From positions 1 through 16,347 of the forward strand of contig JASHYE010000370.1 of the NCBI GenBank assembly GCA_030043155.1: DNA of 16,347 bases, in the 5' to 3' direction. The notes below the pieces were generated by a model. It did not search any database. It saw nothing but the letters and a program-made list of their open reading frames with translations, and was not told where the DNA came from. Positions 1 through 8,691 of the stretch are shown piece by piece; positions within the stretch are counted from its first letter, which is position 1, and the number at the start of each line of letters is the position of its first letter. Both the position numbers and the translations under genes were made by a program. Source of the DNA: Candidatus Acidiferrales bacterium. GTDB taxonomy: Bacteria > Acidobacteriota > Terriglobia > Acidoferrales > UBA7541.

Positions 1-277
1 GTGTGGCCCTAGGAAAACGCGCGAAATTTCGTGTGCTGCTGTCGCAGGCCGGTCAGCCGATTCGGAATGACATCGGGGCAGCCAAAGCAGCCGCACCGAC
101 CTGAACGTCGGCTTCAAGGCACGGCAAAGACAGCAATGCGACTCGAAAGTCGCCCGCCCTCCGGGAGGCGCGGGCGCTCCAAGGGTCGCCCCTACAAATA
201 GGCAGGCAAAGCAAATCCCTGCCTGCGGTGTTGCGGTCAGGAAAGGAGATCGAGTTTCTTGATGAACAGAATAACGA
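1..277. repeat. Intergenic hairpin repeat array
   Basis: No gene is supported here. The stretch contains consecutive inverted repeats: CCGAC/GTCGG (96-100, 107-111); GCGACT-CGAA-AGTCGC (138-153); a long GC stem from GCCCGCCCTC (152-161) to GAGG plus GCGGGC (165-175, one bulged base); and GCAGGCA/TGCCTGC (202-208, 220-226). Short hairpins with CTGAA or CGAA loops, chained in non-coding DNA, resemble intergenic repeats I associate with acidobacterial genomes; that link is recollection, not a search. The 202-226 hairpin lies just past the stop of the minus-strand DUF885 gene and could act as its terminator, although no clear T-tract follows on that strand. Confidence 0.5.
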
Positions 278-2188
278 TTAGCCGCTTATTGGGCCGTAGA
301 ATTTCCAGCTTGGTTCATGATTACGCTCGAGAGGCGTCGTGGCGATTGCCGCGCGCACCATTTCAATCGGCATACTGCTCTGCATGAAGACGGCATCGTG
401 GAATGCGCGGTTGGTCATCTTGCCTGAATCCACAAGCTCTTTGTGCAAAGCGTGGAACTGGAGCGCTCCGAGCATGTAAGCGCACTGATAAATGGGTTCA
501 TAGGAACCGTTGAAGGACCTGCGCACTTCGCCTTCAGCATTGGCGCGCTCGTGACCGACGCGGTCGATCAGAAAATCCACGCACTGCTGCGCGGTCCATT
601 TTCCCAAGTGAAAATTCAACGAAAAAATAATTCGCGCGCAGCGGTGCATGCGCCAAAAAAGAACGCCGATGCGCTCCTCGGGGGTGCGATCGTAGCCGAG
701 GTCCCACATGAGCATCTCCCAATAAAAGGCCATGCCTTCAATCCAGAAGGCGGTGTCGAATGGTCTTCGATAGGGACGATATCGCGCCAACATATAAAAC
801 TGCATGTGGTGCCCGGGGATGAGTTCGTGAAAGACGGTACCGCGAGAGAAATAGATGTTGTTGCCGCGCATGCTTTCGAGACGGTCTTCATCGGTCATGC
901 TGCTCGCGGGAGAAGAGACATGAATGTCCTCGCCGCCGGTGAAAAATGGATTTACTAATTGCATTCTCGGGGTCATGGCTTCCTCCCACCAGTCTTGTCT
1001 GCAGAGCGGCGGGATGGTCACCAGATCATGCGCGTCAACGAACGCAAGGGCTTCCTTTTCCTGGTCGCGAACGAGATAAATCATCTTGCCTGGCGCGACG
1101 TAATCGTTTTTTACTTTTTCGAGCGCCTTTTTCCATTCATCGCCAAAGCCCATCTCGTGAGAAGCGCGCAGCATCTCGCGATCGCACCACGCAAACTCTT
1201 TGTTGGCGATGACGACCAGATCTTCTGGCGTGTACGCAACCATGTTGTAGCGCAACGCTTCGACTATGGCGTCGCGGCCAGCAGGTCCAACGCCGGAAAG
1301 GTCTCCGTGTTCTTCGGGAGGCATGAACTCGCGGGAGCGACTACGCTCCCACTGGAGCCGGCCATTTCCTTCGGGCTCGGTGTTTTCCGGCGGAGGGGTA
1401 ATGCCTGCAGCCACGAGGAGCGCTCGCAGGTGTTGATATAAAGCGGAGTCGACTGGTTTGTAGATGCCTTCCATCCACCAGGCAAAATCGGGGTCGTAGA
1501 GGTCGTAGAAGTTGTACCACCATCGCAGCGTGTCTCTCAGTTCGTTGACACGTGTGGCTGCGCGCGCCAGCACACGTGCAGTCGGCTTCGGCGTCGGGAT
1601 GGCAGACTGCTCCTTCGGGATTTCACCGAGGATGTGAACCAGAACATCGGCAGCCTTTTGTGCATCCATCGTTTCCATGTGGCGGCGCGCATCTTCTAAT
1701 TCAATGATGTCCGCCTGGTAAGGGATCATCGGGGCGATTTCCGCGTTCTGTTTATCCTCTGCGGTCATTTCCTGTTGCTGGTGTTCGATGTGATTGCGGA
1801 GAAGCGTGAAGTCCACTCTGCCATCCTGGCTTAGCGCATCGAAATTGACGGCCTCGAGCAACTGTATCTGCCGGGAATAGAATTCATCGAGCTTGGTTTT
1901 TCGAAGAACCGAACCATGCTGTGAATACACGCGATTCAAATCGTCCAGATCCGCTCCGTACCGCTCAATCATGGGGCGCAGCTCGCTTGAACTAAAGTCG
2001 AGCGGTGTTCCATCGGCGGCGTGCTCACAAGCACAAGCGGCCGTGTTGGCGGCAAGATTTGACCTTGCAGATTTTTTCTGTGCGGCCGCATGCTCTGCGC
2101 CGAATACAGTTGAATCGCAAAGAGCGGCTGTGCCGAGGAGAGCCAGCCCTCCCTTCAACACTTTTCTTCTGCCGGATTCGACCATCAT
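278..2188 (-). CDS. Exported DUF885 family protein (putative zinc metallohydrolase)
   Basis: Predicted 636-aa exported protein of the DUF885 family, whose members carry a zinc-peptidase-like HExxPGH motif; the substrate is unknown. The motif is visible as HELIPGHH (residues 454-461). EGMAFYWE (484-491) follows and probably supplies the downstream glutamate ligand. The N-terminus has a Tat-like signal: Arg-Arg at residues 7-8 in SGRRKVLKGG, then a hydrophobic stretch, with a likely cut near residues 30-35. I chose the ATG at 2188 because GGGAGGA lies 5-7 nt upstream and the signal begins there. The frame is open 42 codons further to 2314, but that extension has no clear ribosome site and would bury the signal. 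The gene is 239 nt downstream of the trypsin-like protease gene on the same strand. Family assignment is firm; the reaction is inferred. Confidence 0.85.
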   Translation of the reverse strand: MMVESGRRKVLKGGLALLGTAALCDSTVFGAEHAAAQKKSARSNLAANTAACACEHAADGTPLDFSSSELRPMIERYGADLDDLNRVYSQHGSVLRKTKLDEFYSRQIQLLEAVNFDALSQDGRVDFTLLRNHIEHQQQEMTAEDKQNAEIAPMIPYQADIIELEDARRHMETMDAQKAADVLVHILGEIPKEQSAIPTPKPTARVLARAATRVNELRDTLRWWYNFYDLYDPDFAWWMEGIYKPVDSALYQHLRALLVAAGITPPPENTEPEGNGRLQWERSRSREFMPPEEHGDLSGVGPAGRDAIVEALRYNMVAYTPEDLVVIANKEFAWCDREMLRASHEMGFGDEWKKALEKVKNDYVAPGKMIYLVRDQEKEALAFVDAHDLVTIPPLCRQDWWEEAMTPRMQLVNPFFTGGEDIHVSSPASSMTDEDRLESMRGNNIYFSRGTVFHELIPGHHMQFYMLARYRPYRRPFDTAFWIEGMAFYWEMLMWDLGYDRTPEERIGVLFWRMHRCARIIFSLNFHLGKWTAQQCVDFLIDRVGHERANAEGEVRRSFNGSYEPIYQCAYMLGALQFHALHKELVDSGKMTNRAFHDAVFMQSSMPIEMVRAAIATTPLERNHEPSWKFYGPISG

Positions 2189-2427
2189 CAATTTCCTCCC
2201 TGGTTTCGAATACAGTTCCATATCGCTCTTCGCGTGAAAAGGCTGCAAAAATGCGGTGAAACGATTCCACGGCCGCGCAAATACTACCAGACCGTAGTAG
2301 AGATGAACTGACATTGTACGGCGAAGGCATCTCGCGGCTAGTCGCGCGCTGCGGCGGCCAACCTCAGGAAAACGAGCCGCAAGCAGGCAAAGGCCGCAGA
2401 ACGTCGCAAAAGGCGCGAAGCTCTGCG

Positions 2428-4518
2428 CTACAGACGGGGTTTGGGGTGACCCCAGGAGGAGGCGCGAAACTTGGAGGTGGATTTGACGCGGACGCGGATG
2501 CCGTCGAGTTCGAGGGGAATGGGATTGTGGGACTTCCCTTCCTCGACAAAGATCATGATGGCGGCTTCACTGGGATTGTCGAGGCTGGAAGTGACGCCGA
2601 TGCCGAGAATGCCGGGCTGCTTCATGAACGACGCGGAGTATTTGTCGTTGACGGTTTTGGCGGCGGCGAGATCTTGCGACGTTGGATTCGCGGCGGGGGT
2701 TGGGCCTGCGCTTTTCATGAAGGATTCGGTGGTTTGCTGATCGAGCAGGCCGGATTTTGCGATGGAATTGACAGCGATGACGCGCGTGGGAACTCCGGCG
2801 ACATTATGCGGAATGGGACGCACGAGCTGCTGGCCTTTGCGAATGAAAAGCACGACGGCGGCGCGCGAGGGGCGGTCGAGACTGGGCGCGACACCGACAG
2901 CGAGAAGCTCGGGATGCTCGGACATGAGTTGCGAGGCGTTTTGATTTGCGGCAGCAGTGGCTTTGGAAAATTCAGCGGAAGAGGGTGCGGCGGTTGCGGT
3001 TTGCGCTGGCGCGATGGCGTTGAACGCATCAGTGCCGGACGAAGTGCAGCCGGCGACAGCGTTGCGCGTGGCGGGACCGACGAAGGTTAGAGTCGGTGGC
3101 GCGCTGGGGTTGAGGAGGTTGTCGAGAGCGGTGAGCGCGGTTTGGACGGGAGCGCCAACCGTTTCAGTTGAAGAGCCGCCGTAGAGGAGAGCGATGGGCT
3201 GCGCGCCAGCCTGCGAAACAATCAGCGAGCCGGAGTCGCCTGCGGCGCTGAACGTGCCGCCGTTGACGGCGATTTGATCTGTGTAGGTGACGTTGAAGGA
3301 CGCGCCGCCAAGCCCGTGCGTGTATTGAATGCTGACGCTGACGTCGGTGGCTTCGATGGTTGAGCAAGTGAGGCCGGTGCTGCGTCCGCTTTTGGCGACC
3401 GCGGTGGAATTGGGGACGAGTGAAGTAACTGCGAGAATTGTGCTGGCAGGAGCTTCGTTGGTAGGAACACCGCTGGGAGCGGAATCGCCGAGTTCGATGA
3501 TGCCCCCGGTGGAATCAACGCTTGCCGGAGAAGTGACCACCTGGGCGATGGCGGCATCGGCGGGCGGATTGGCTTCTTCGAGATTGATAAATTGCGAGAG
3601 ATGCGCGACGGTGTTCGCGCCGAATGAGGAGCACGGGCTGGCGGTGTCGATAAGGCTGGGTTGGATGATGGCGTCGCCAATGCTGCCAGCATCTTCGTCG
3701 GCGAGCACGTGATTATTGCTGAGGATGTATTGCGTTGCGCCAACGGCGACGAGCGAGCCGAGCGTGCCGCCGGCGCATTCGATGGTGTCGATATCATTGA
3801 TGTTTCCGCCGGAAGAGCCGAGCTCGATAGGAAGATTTTGCTGGAGCTGATTGGGAGATGTGACGGTCACGCCGGCGGAAGCGGAAATGGAAGTATCGGC
3901 CTGAGGGACAGCTTCAATAATGACAGTCGTGGTTTCGCCGCTGGACGCGTTTGCAGGAACGGACTCTGGCGCCTGGTAGAGGCCGCTGGCGCTGATGGTT
4001 CCCAGCGAAATGCTGCCGCCCTGAATGCCGTTGACTTCCCAGGTGACGCTTTGATTCGTAGAGCCCTGGACTGTAGCAGTAAATGAAGTGGTGTTGAGCG
4101 TTTGAACGACGGCGGAAGCGGGCGAGATGGTCACGCCGACGGTGATGGTGATGCTGGCCTGGCCGCTGACAGCAGTGTTGGCTTGCGAGGTGGCGGTGAC
4201 AGTGACTTGCGCAGGACTCGGGACTTGCGCCGGCGCGATGTAGACGCCAGAAGCACCGATGGTGCCATTCGCGGAGCCGCCCTTCACGGCCCAAGTAACG
4301 CTCTGATTGCTACTGTTCACCACCGTGGCAGTGAAAATTGCCTGGCCGTTCACCTGAACCGATGACGTGTTCGCGGTGACGGTGACGCTTACGGGCGGCG
4401 CGCTGCTGCTGCCGCCACCGCAGGCGTCGATTCCGGCGAGCAAAGCTGCCATCAAGAAAACAAAAAGAACGCGGTGCCGCATTCGTTTCGGCCGAACCGA
4501 ATCAATTTTAGAGGTCAT
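2428..4518 (-). CDS. Trypsin-like (NAL1-type) serine protease lipoprotein with Ig-like domains
   Basis: Predicted 696-aa secreted protein. Residues 14-33 form a hydrophobic signal ending at Cys33 before GGGSSS, a probable lipoprotein site, although the box IDAC is not ideal. Residues 43-127 and 128-220 are two Ig-like (Big2-type) repeats sharing NQSVTW and a conserved GxIxxxGxYxAP pattern. Residues 245-470 form a chymotrypsin-fold protease: GGTLGSLV, His270 in SNNHVLA, Asp321 in PADAAIAQ and Ser429 in AGDSGSL give a complete triad. The pattern matches bacterial relatives of plant NARROW LEAF 1. Residues 515-586 and 615-682 are two copies of a module (LxAVGVxxSLDxPSxAA...IP...GVPTxVI) resembling the domain that usually precedes this protease type; here it follows it. 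The start at 4518 has AGGGA about 5 nt upstream. Substrate is unknown. Confidence 0.8.
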   Translation of the reverse strand: MTSKIDSVRPKRMRHRVLFVFLMAALLAGIDACGGGSSSAPPVSVTVTANTSSVQVNGQAIFTATVVNSSNQSVTWAVKGGSANGTIGASGVYIAPAQVPSPAQVTVTATSQANTAVSGQASITITVGVTISPASAVVQTLNTTSFTATVQGSTNQSVTWEVNGIQGGSISLGTISASGLYQAPESVPANASSGETTTVIIEAVPQADTSISASAGVTVTSPNQLQQNLPIELGSSGGNINDIDTIECAGGTLGSLVAVGATQYILSNNHVLADEDAGSIGDAIIQPSLIDTASPCSSFGANTVAHLSQFINLEEANPPADAAIAQVVTSPASVDSTGGIIELGDSAPSGVPTNEAPASTILAVTSLVPNSTAVAKSGRSTGLTCSTIEATDVSVSIQYTHGLGGASFNVTYTDQIAVNGGTFSAAGDSGSLIVSQAGAQPIALLYGGSSTETVGAPVQTALTALDNLLNPSAPPTLTFVGPATRNAVAGCTSSGTDAFNAIAPAQTATAAPSSAEFSKATAAANQNASQLMSEHPELLAVGVAPSLDRPSRAAVVLFIRKGQQLVRPIPHNVAGVPTRVIAVNSIAKSGLLDQQTTESFMKSAGPTPAANPTSQDLAAAKTVNDKYSASFMKQPGILGIGVTSSLDNPSEAAIMIFVEEGKSHNPIPLELDGIRVRVKSTSKFRASSWGHPKPRL

Positions 4519-4762
4519 TGGATTCCCTGCGCAACTTGTTTGCTACAGGACCCGAAACTACGATGCAAGTAGCGCCCGCGGAGTTTCTTGCCAACTTTCA
4601 CGCGCGATGCTCATTCGTGGCACATCGTGGCCTTTGCTGGCTGCGATCCTGAAGTAAGTGCAAAACAAGGGGTGGTCCGGTGAATTCGATTCGAGCTCCA
4701 TTGTAACGATCAAGAGAATTCAAACGGAAGCAAACTTGAGCGGCGCTGCGACGCGGCGGCGA

Positions 4763-4791
4763 TTGCGGCTGCGAAAGCGCTGACGTACAAT
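4763..4791 (+). promoter_or_regulatory. Predicted sigma70-type promoter of the kinase gene, leaderless geometry
   Basis: TTGCGG (4763-4768), a 17-nt spacer and TACAAT (4786-4791; 5 of 6 consensus bases). The predicted transcription start is about 4797-4800, directly before the ATG at 4801. There is no Shine-Dalgarno sequence upstream of that ATG, which fits a leaderless message. Same geometry as the ku promoter. Confidence 0.55.
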
Positions 4792-4800
4792 GTCCGCCCC

Positions 4801-7059
4801 ATGTCTGAAACCCCTGCGATGATTGGCGGCACAATTTCCCACTACATGATTCTGGAAAAACTGGGCGGAGGAGGAATGGGCGTGGTGTACAAAGCGAAGG
4901 ACACGCGCCTGGGCAGAAACGTGGCGTTGAAATTCCTGCCGGAAGATATTTCTCAAGATGCGCAAGCGACAGAAAGGTTCCGGCGAGAGGCGCGAGCAGC
5001 ATCGTCGCTCAATCATCCGAATATTTGCACGATTTACGACATTGGCGAATTTGAGCAGCGGCCGTTCATTGCGATGGAATTGCTCGAGGGGCAGACGCTG
5101 AAGCATCGGATCGGCTCGAAGGCGCTGGAGGTTTCCGAGCTTCTGGAGATTGGCATGCAGATCGCGAATGGACTGGATGCGGCCCACGCGAAAGGAATCG
5201 TGCACAGAGACATCAAGCCCGCAAATATTTTTCTGGTGGAACGGGGACAGGCGAAGATTCTGGATTTTGGCCTCGCGAAACTGACGGGCGCGGCGAAGCC
5301 TTCGCGGGAATCGGCGGGTGCGACGTCGATGGCAACGAGAACGCGAACGCTCGCTGACGAGCAACTGACGAGTCCGGGAAGCTCGATGGGCACGGTGGCA
5401 TACATGTCTCCGGAGCAGGCGCGAGGGGAAGAATTGGACGCGCGGTCGGATTTATTTTCGCTGGGCGTAGTGCTGTATGAGATGGCTACCGGGGCAGTTC
5501 CCTTCTCGGGAGCGACGTCGGCGGTAATTTTCGACGGGATTCTGCATTCCATTCCACCGCTCGCGAGAGAGATCAATTCGCGGCTGCCAATGGCGTTTGA
5601 AAACATCCTGAGCAAGGCGCTCGAGAAGGATCCCGATTTGCGGTGCCAGACCGCCGCGGAATTGCGTGCGGATTTGAAAAGACTCGCCCGAGACATCGAA
5701 GCGAGCCGGCGGCCGGCGGCGGTCAAAAGCGACTCGGGTTCGGCGGCGCAAGCGGGAGCGACGAGGCAAAAGTCGGTGGCAGTGCTGTACTTCGAAAATC
5801 AGAGCGGCGCGAAAGAGGATGAATATTTTCGGGACGGAATTACGGAAGACATCGTCACGGAAATCTCGAAGATCGCGCAACTGGAGATTTTCCCGCGTTC
5901 GGAAATGCTGGCGTTCCGCGACAAGCCGGTGACGGCGCAGCAGGTGGGGCAACAGCTCGGCGCGGCATACGTGCTGGAAGGATCGATCCGGCGCGCGGGC
6001 AACCGCGTGCGAATCACCGCGCAACTGGTGGAAGCGTCGACGCGGCATTCTGTTTGGGCGGAGCGTTACGACCGGCAACTGGAAGACGTGTTTGCCATTC
6101 AGGAAGAAATTGCGCGAAGCATAGCGCAGGCCCTACGAATCACGCTGACGCCGCAAGAAGAAAAGATCATCGCGCACAAACCTACGGAGAACCCTCAGGC
6201 GTACGATTTTTATTTGCGAGGAAGAAGCTACACGCGGCGCGAAAACATGGACTACGCGCTGCAGATGTTCGAGCAGGCAATTCAATTGGATCCGAATTTC
6301 GCGCTGGCACATGCGGGGATTGGGCTTCTGTGCGGGCGAGTCTTCGAAATTCGCGAACAGAATCAAGCTTGGATTGACCGCGGGCTAGCGGCATGCGACC
6401 GGGCAATGGCGCTTGCGCCGGACCTGCCGGAAGTTCTGGTGGCGCGCGCACACATTTTTTATGCAGAGAATAAGTTCGATGATGCGGCGCTCCTAGCATG
6501 GCACGCGATCGAGCGCAAAGCTGACTGCGAGGGAGCGTGGAACATCCTGGGACGGGCGTATTTCGCAGCCGGGCGGAACGAAGAGGCGGCGGCCCTGGCA
6601 GAGCGTGCTATTGAAGCTAACGGCGACGATTACAACACCTATATCCCTTACGAACAGGCCCTGGAACAACTCGGACGCAAAAAGGAAGCGGATCAGGTGC
6701 GAGAGCGGGACATTAAGGCTCTTCGCCGACAGTTGGAGCTGGTTCCCGAGGATGTTCGGGCACGCATTCTCCTTGCCTGTAACCTGGCGGCTTTTGGGCA
6801 GCAGGACGAAAGCGTACGACATTTACAAACGGCAGTGGCGCTTCGCCCTGGCGATCCGAGCATTTTGTACAACGCGGCGTGCGCCTACGGAGTTCTCGGA
6901 AAGAAGGCGGAGGCGTTGGAGACGCTCAAGAGAGCTTTTGCCGCGGGGTACGGCAACCGGCACTGGGTGGACAAGGATTCTGACCTGAATTGCCTACACG
7001 ACGATCCTGAGTTCCGGAAACTTGTTGGTCTCAGCGAACGGGCCGCGGCAGAAGCGTAG
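4801..7059 (+). CDS. Ser/Thr protein kinase with TolB-like and TPR domains
   Basis: Predicted 752-aa cytosolic signalling protein. Residues 15-295 are a Hanks-type kinase with all key motifs: Gly-rich loop [11 protein letters not shown] (22-32), ATP-binding Lys44 in VALK, catalytic loop HRDIKPAN (135-142), DFG (155-157) and SPEQ (203-206). Residues about 323-450 ([10 protein letters not shown]...) match the TolB-like/FlgO-like domain often placed between output domains and TPRs in regulatory proteins. Residues about 463-715 are TPR-like helical repeats (for example 463-500, 578-606, 687-715). No membrane segment is visible, unlike the classic PknB layout, so it probably senses a cytosolic or protein-bound signal. 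It is transcribed alone, divergently from the protease gene, and its start is set by the promoter position. Kinase activity is well supported; the target is unknown. Confidence 0.93.
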   Translation: MSETPAMIGGTISHYMILEKLGGGGMGVVYKAKDTRLGRNVALKFLPEDISQDAQATERFRREARAASSLNHPNICTIYDIGEFEQRPFIAMELLEGQTLKHRIGSKALEVSELLEIGMQIANGLDAAHAKGIVHRDIKPANIFLVERGQAKILDFGLAKLTGAAKPSRESAGATSMATRTRTLADEQLTSPGSSMGTVAYMSPEQARGEELDARSDLFSLGVVLYEMATGAVPFSGATSAVIFDGILHSIPPLAREINSRLPMAFENILSKALEKDPDLRCQTAAELRADLKRLARDIEASRRPAAVKSDSGSAAQAGATRQKSVAVLYFENQSGAKEDEYFRDGITEDIVTEISKIAQLEIFPRSEMLAFRDKPVTAQQVGQQLGAAYVLEGSIRRAGNRVRITAQLVEASTRHSVWAERYDRQLEDVFAIQEEIARSIAQALRITLTPQEEKIIAHKPTENPQAYDFYLRGRSYTRRENMDYALQMFEQAIQLDPNFALAHAGIGLLCGRVFEIREQNQAWIDRGLAACDRAMALAPDLPEVLVARAHIFYAENKFDDAALLAWHAIERKADCEGAWNILGRAYFAAGRNEEAAALAERAIEANGDDYNTYIPYEQALEQLGRKKEADQVRERDIKALRRQLELVPEDVRARILLACNLAAFGQQDESVRHLQTAVALRPGDPSILYNAACAYGVLGKKAEALETLKRAFAAGYGNRHWVDKDSDLNCLHDDPEFRKLVGLSERAAAEA

Positions 7060-7226
7060 ATTCCTTCAGCAAGGCTGTTCCCGCCGAAACACCACCACCA
7101 TCTAACATTGGAGGCAGATTCAAGGGCATTTGTGTTCGCGCGAGTGGCGGGACGCGGCTGCTCGATGTGACAGTGCGAGGTTGGAACCACGCTCGGAATG
7201 CGTGATTGAAGCTAACGGGAGAAGTT

Positions 7227-7280
7227 GTCACTCTAAAAACCCCAGCTTTGTCTCTACACAGAGTGGCATCTGTGAGTGAC
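7227..7280 (+). promoter_or_regulatory. Inverted repeats in the leader of the beta-barrel gene
   Basis: In the 258-nt gap between the kinase and beta-barrel genes, GTCACTC (7227-7233) is mirrored by GAGTGAC (7274-7280). Inside, CACAGA (7257-7262) pairs with TCTGTG (7269-7274) to form a 6-bp hairpin. This could be a structured 5' leader or an operator. No convincing promoter was found in the gap. Confidence 0.3.
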
Positions 7281-7317
7281 GTTCGTGAAGGCCCTGTGGG
7301 TCTGGAAAGGCTGAGAT

Positions 7318-7884
7318 ATGCTGAGGCAGGCGATATTGGCGTGCGCGCTGGCATTTGTGGCGTTGCCGGCGCTCGCGCAGAGCCCGGAACCCGGTGTCCA
7401 GCGCGGAATGACGGTGGAACTGGGCGGCGGCTTTGATTACACGCAGTTCAACGCATCGGGCTGGCCCAACTATCCTGGATACTACGGGTCGGTTGGAGTG
7501 AACATCACGCAAAATCTGCAGCTCTACGGGGATGGCGACCAGCAGTTCGCTTCCGTATCTGGCGGGAATACGCGGCTCTACGGCGATCATATAGGCGTGC
7601 GGTATTATTACAGGCCGTGGTATTCCATGCTGAACCCGTTTGCAGAGGGGCTAATTGGCGTTTCACGGCTGGATTTAAATTACCCATCCGCCGGGCAAAC
7701 TTATTCGGAGAACGGATTTTCGTTCCGGCTGGGCGGCGGACTGGATCTGAATCTGACGCGCCACTGGTCAGTGCGCGCGTTTGAGGCAGACTATTACCGG
7801 ACGCCTTTTCTGCAAGCTCATCAGAGCAATATGTGGTTTTCGGCCGGGATCGTGTTCAAGATTGGCGAGCGCCGGTATCCGTAG
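7318..7884 (+). CDS. Small outer-membrane beta-barrel protein
   Basis: Predicted 188-aa protein of the OmpA/OmpW-like small beta-barrel type. Residues 1-20 are a Sec signal peptide (MLRQAILACALAF..., cut after PALA before Gln21). The mature part alternates polar and hydrophobic or aromatic residues with Gly- and Tyr-rich turns (VELGGGFDYTQF, HIGVRYYYRPW, FSFRLGGGLDLNL, MWFSAGIVFKIG), as expected for about eight antiparallel membrane strands. Its last strand lacks the usual terminal Phe. The start is supported by AGG 7 nt upstream. The stop is 26 nt before the next gene, which is probably cotranscribed. The role could be a porin, structural barrel or adhesin; the sequence alone does not decide. 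Confidence 0.75.
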   Translation: MLRQAILACALAFVALPALAQSPEPGVQRGMTVELGGGFDYTQFNASGWPNYPGYYGSVGVNITQNLQLYGDGDQQFASVSGGNTRLYGDHIGVRYYYRPWYSMLNPFAEGLIGVSRLDLNYPSAGQTYSENGFSFRLGGGLDLNLTRHWSVRAFEADYYRTPFLQAHQSNMWFSAGIVFKIGERRYP

Positions 7885-7910
7885 TAGCCGAGTGCGCCAC
7901 GGAGATCTTT

Positions 7911-8327
7911 ATGGCGAAAAAGAAGACGAGTTCGAAAAAGAATGGGAAGCGAGGGACTTCGAAAAAGGCGCGGGACAAGAAGGCGCGAGCGAAGAGCAGC
8001 GCACGGAGTGAGCGTCAGCGGGCGAAGAAAAATCAGCGTGCGCGGCGCGCGAGGCTTTCGCGCGGGTTCGATTCGAGCCGTGCGCAGGTGATTCCCGAGA
8101 GCGAGCCGGAGCGCAGCATGGCGGCGGGGCAATCGGGCGATACCGAGGGCCTTTCGGAAATTGAAGATGCCGATTCCGAGAGTGTGGAAGAGCTAGCGGA
8201 AGAGGGGCAGGATTACGAGGCAGAGATCATCGGCGGCGTGGAACGCGCGGCGGATCGTCCGGGAAGGCCCGTTCGCACCGATGTTGATGAAGAGCCGCGT
8301 CCGAGGCCGAAGCGGCAGACGCTGTAA
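7911..8327 (+). CDS. Small protein with basic N-terminus and acidic C-terminus, function unknown
   Basis: Predicted 138-aa protein. Residues 1-52 are extremely Lys/Arg-rich (MAKKKTSSKK...), like a histone H1-type or nucleic-acid-binding tail. Residues 60-115 are acidic (GQSGDTEGLSEIEDADSES, then VEELAEEGQDYEAEIIGGVE). The end is Pro/Arg-rich (PRPRPKRQ). The acidic block resembles a conserved segment of uncharacterised proteins in other bacteria (recollection, not a search). The ATG at 7911 is chosen because GGAG lies 6 nt upstream. The frame extends back to 7833, but that would overlap the beta-barrel gene and lacks a ribosome site. Only 26 nt separate it from the beta-barrel stop, so an operon is likely. 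No signal peptide or membrane segment is visible. Confidence 0.75.
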   Translation: MAKKKTSSKKNGKRGTSKKARDKKARAKSSARSERQRAKKNQRARRARLSRGFDSSRAQVIPESEPERSMAAGQSGDTEGLSEIEDADSESVEELAEEGQDYEAEIIGGVERAADRPGRPVRTDVDEEPRPRPKRQTL

Positions 8328-8497
8328 GTTCCTTCCATTTTAGGGTCAAGCGACGAGGCGAAATCCTCCGCGGCAGCTCATATTATTTTCTGCATATGGG
8401 CGCTGGGAATGGCAACCCCGGGACTCCCCCTGCTATCTTGCGCCAGCAGCGCGGCGGGCCGATAATCTATGCAGATAGCCTTCCACAAGATTAGTAC
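8328..8497. other. Intergenic region with a possible second promoter
   Basis: No gene is supported between the small basic/acidic protein and the promoter of the polyketide synthase. A possible extra promoter is TTGCGC (8438-8443), 17 nt, GATAAT (8461-8466); it would extend the leader upstream. No T-tract terminator for the preceding operon was found. Confidence 0.35.
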
Positions 8498-8525
8498 TTG
8501 CGATAAGGCCGCCGAACGATAGAAT
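8498..8525 (+). promoter_or_regulatory. Predicted sigma70-type promoter of the type III PKS leader
   Basis: TTGCGA (8498-8503, 4 of 6), 16-nt spacer, TAGAAT (8520-8525, 5 of 6). The predicted start is about 8531-8533, the first bases of the first hairpin of the leader. Confidence 0.5.
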
Positions 8526-8530
8526 CATGG

Positions 8531-8691
8531 GCGCAAAAAGAGGGGTCTTAGGAAACAACGTTTTGCGCATAACTGGGTGGCGCCGGTGCGGGTTCCATCC
8601 CTTAGCGAAACGAAGCTTGCCGGTAAGAATGGGAAGTTGCTCCCGGTGAGGAGCAGCAAGCCGGCAAGATGCGCGAGCAAGAGTTTCGCGC
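8531..8691 (+). promoter_or_regulatory. Candidate structured 5' leader (four hairpins) of the type III PKS gene
   Basis: Four consecutive stems lie in non-coding DNA directly upstream of the PKS gene. H1: GCGCAAAA (8531-8538) with TTTTGCGC (8561-8568), 8 bp perfect. H2: GGGTGG (8575-8580) with CCATCC (8595-8600), one G-U pair, continued by CGC-CGGT-GCG (8581-8590). H3: CTTGCCGG (8616-8623) with CCGGCAAG (8661-8668), 8 bp perfect, with inner pairing possible. H4: GCGCGA (8671-8676) with TCGCGC (8686-8691). The ribosome site (AGGTGG, 8711-8716) follows outside the stems. It does not match any riboswitch consensus I can recall. It could be a 5' regulatory RNA or a separate small RNA. Confidence 0.45.

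Noticed and set aside
2..70. Possible 3' end of a plus-strand gene at the left edge
   Set aside because: Only 22 open codons without a recognisable sequence, next to non-coding hairpins.
2189..2314. N-terminal extension of the DUF885 protein
   Set aside because: No ribosome site, and it would place 42 residues before the Tat-like signal; the ATG at 2188 has a good GGGAGGA.
2314..3090. 258-codon Gly-rich frame opposite the protease gene
   Set aside because: Low-complexity Gly/Asp product mirroring the repeat-rich C-terminus of the protease; no ribosome site.
8531..8691. Signal recognition particle RNA or cyclic-di-GMP riboswitch in the PKS leader
   Set aside because: GGAGCAGC near the H3 loop and GCGCAAA near H1 recall parts of these RNAs, but the other conserved elements (GUCAGG with a GGAA loop; the GEMM receptor motifs) are missing.
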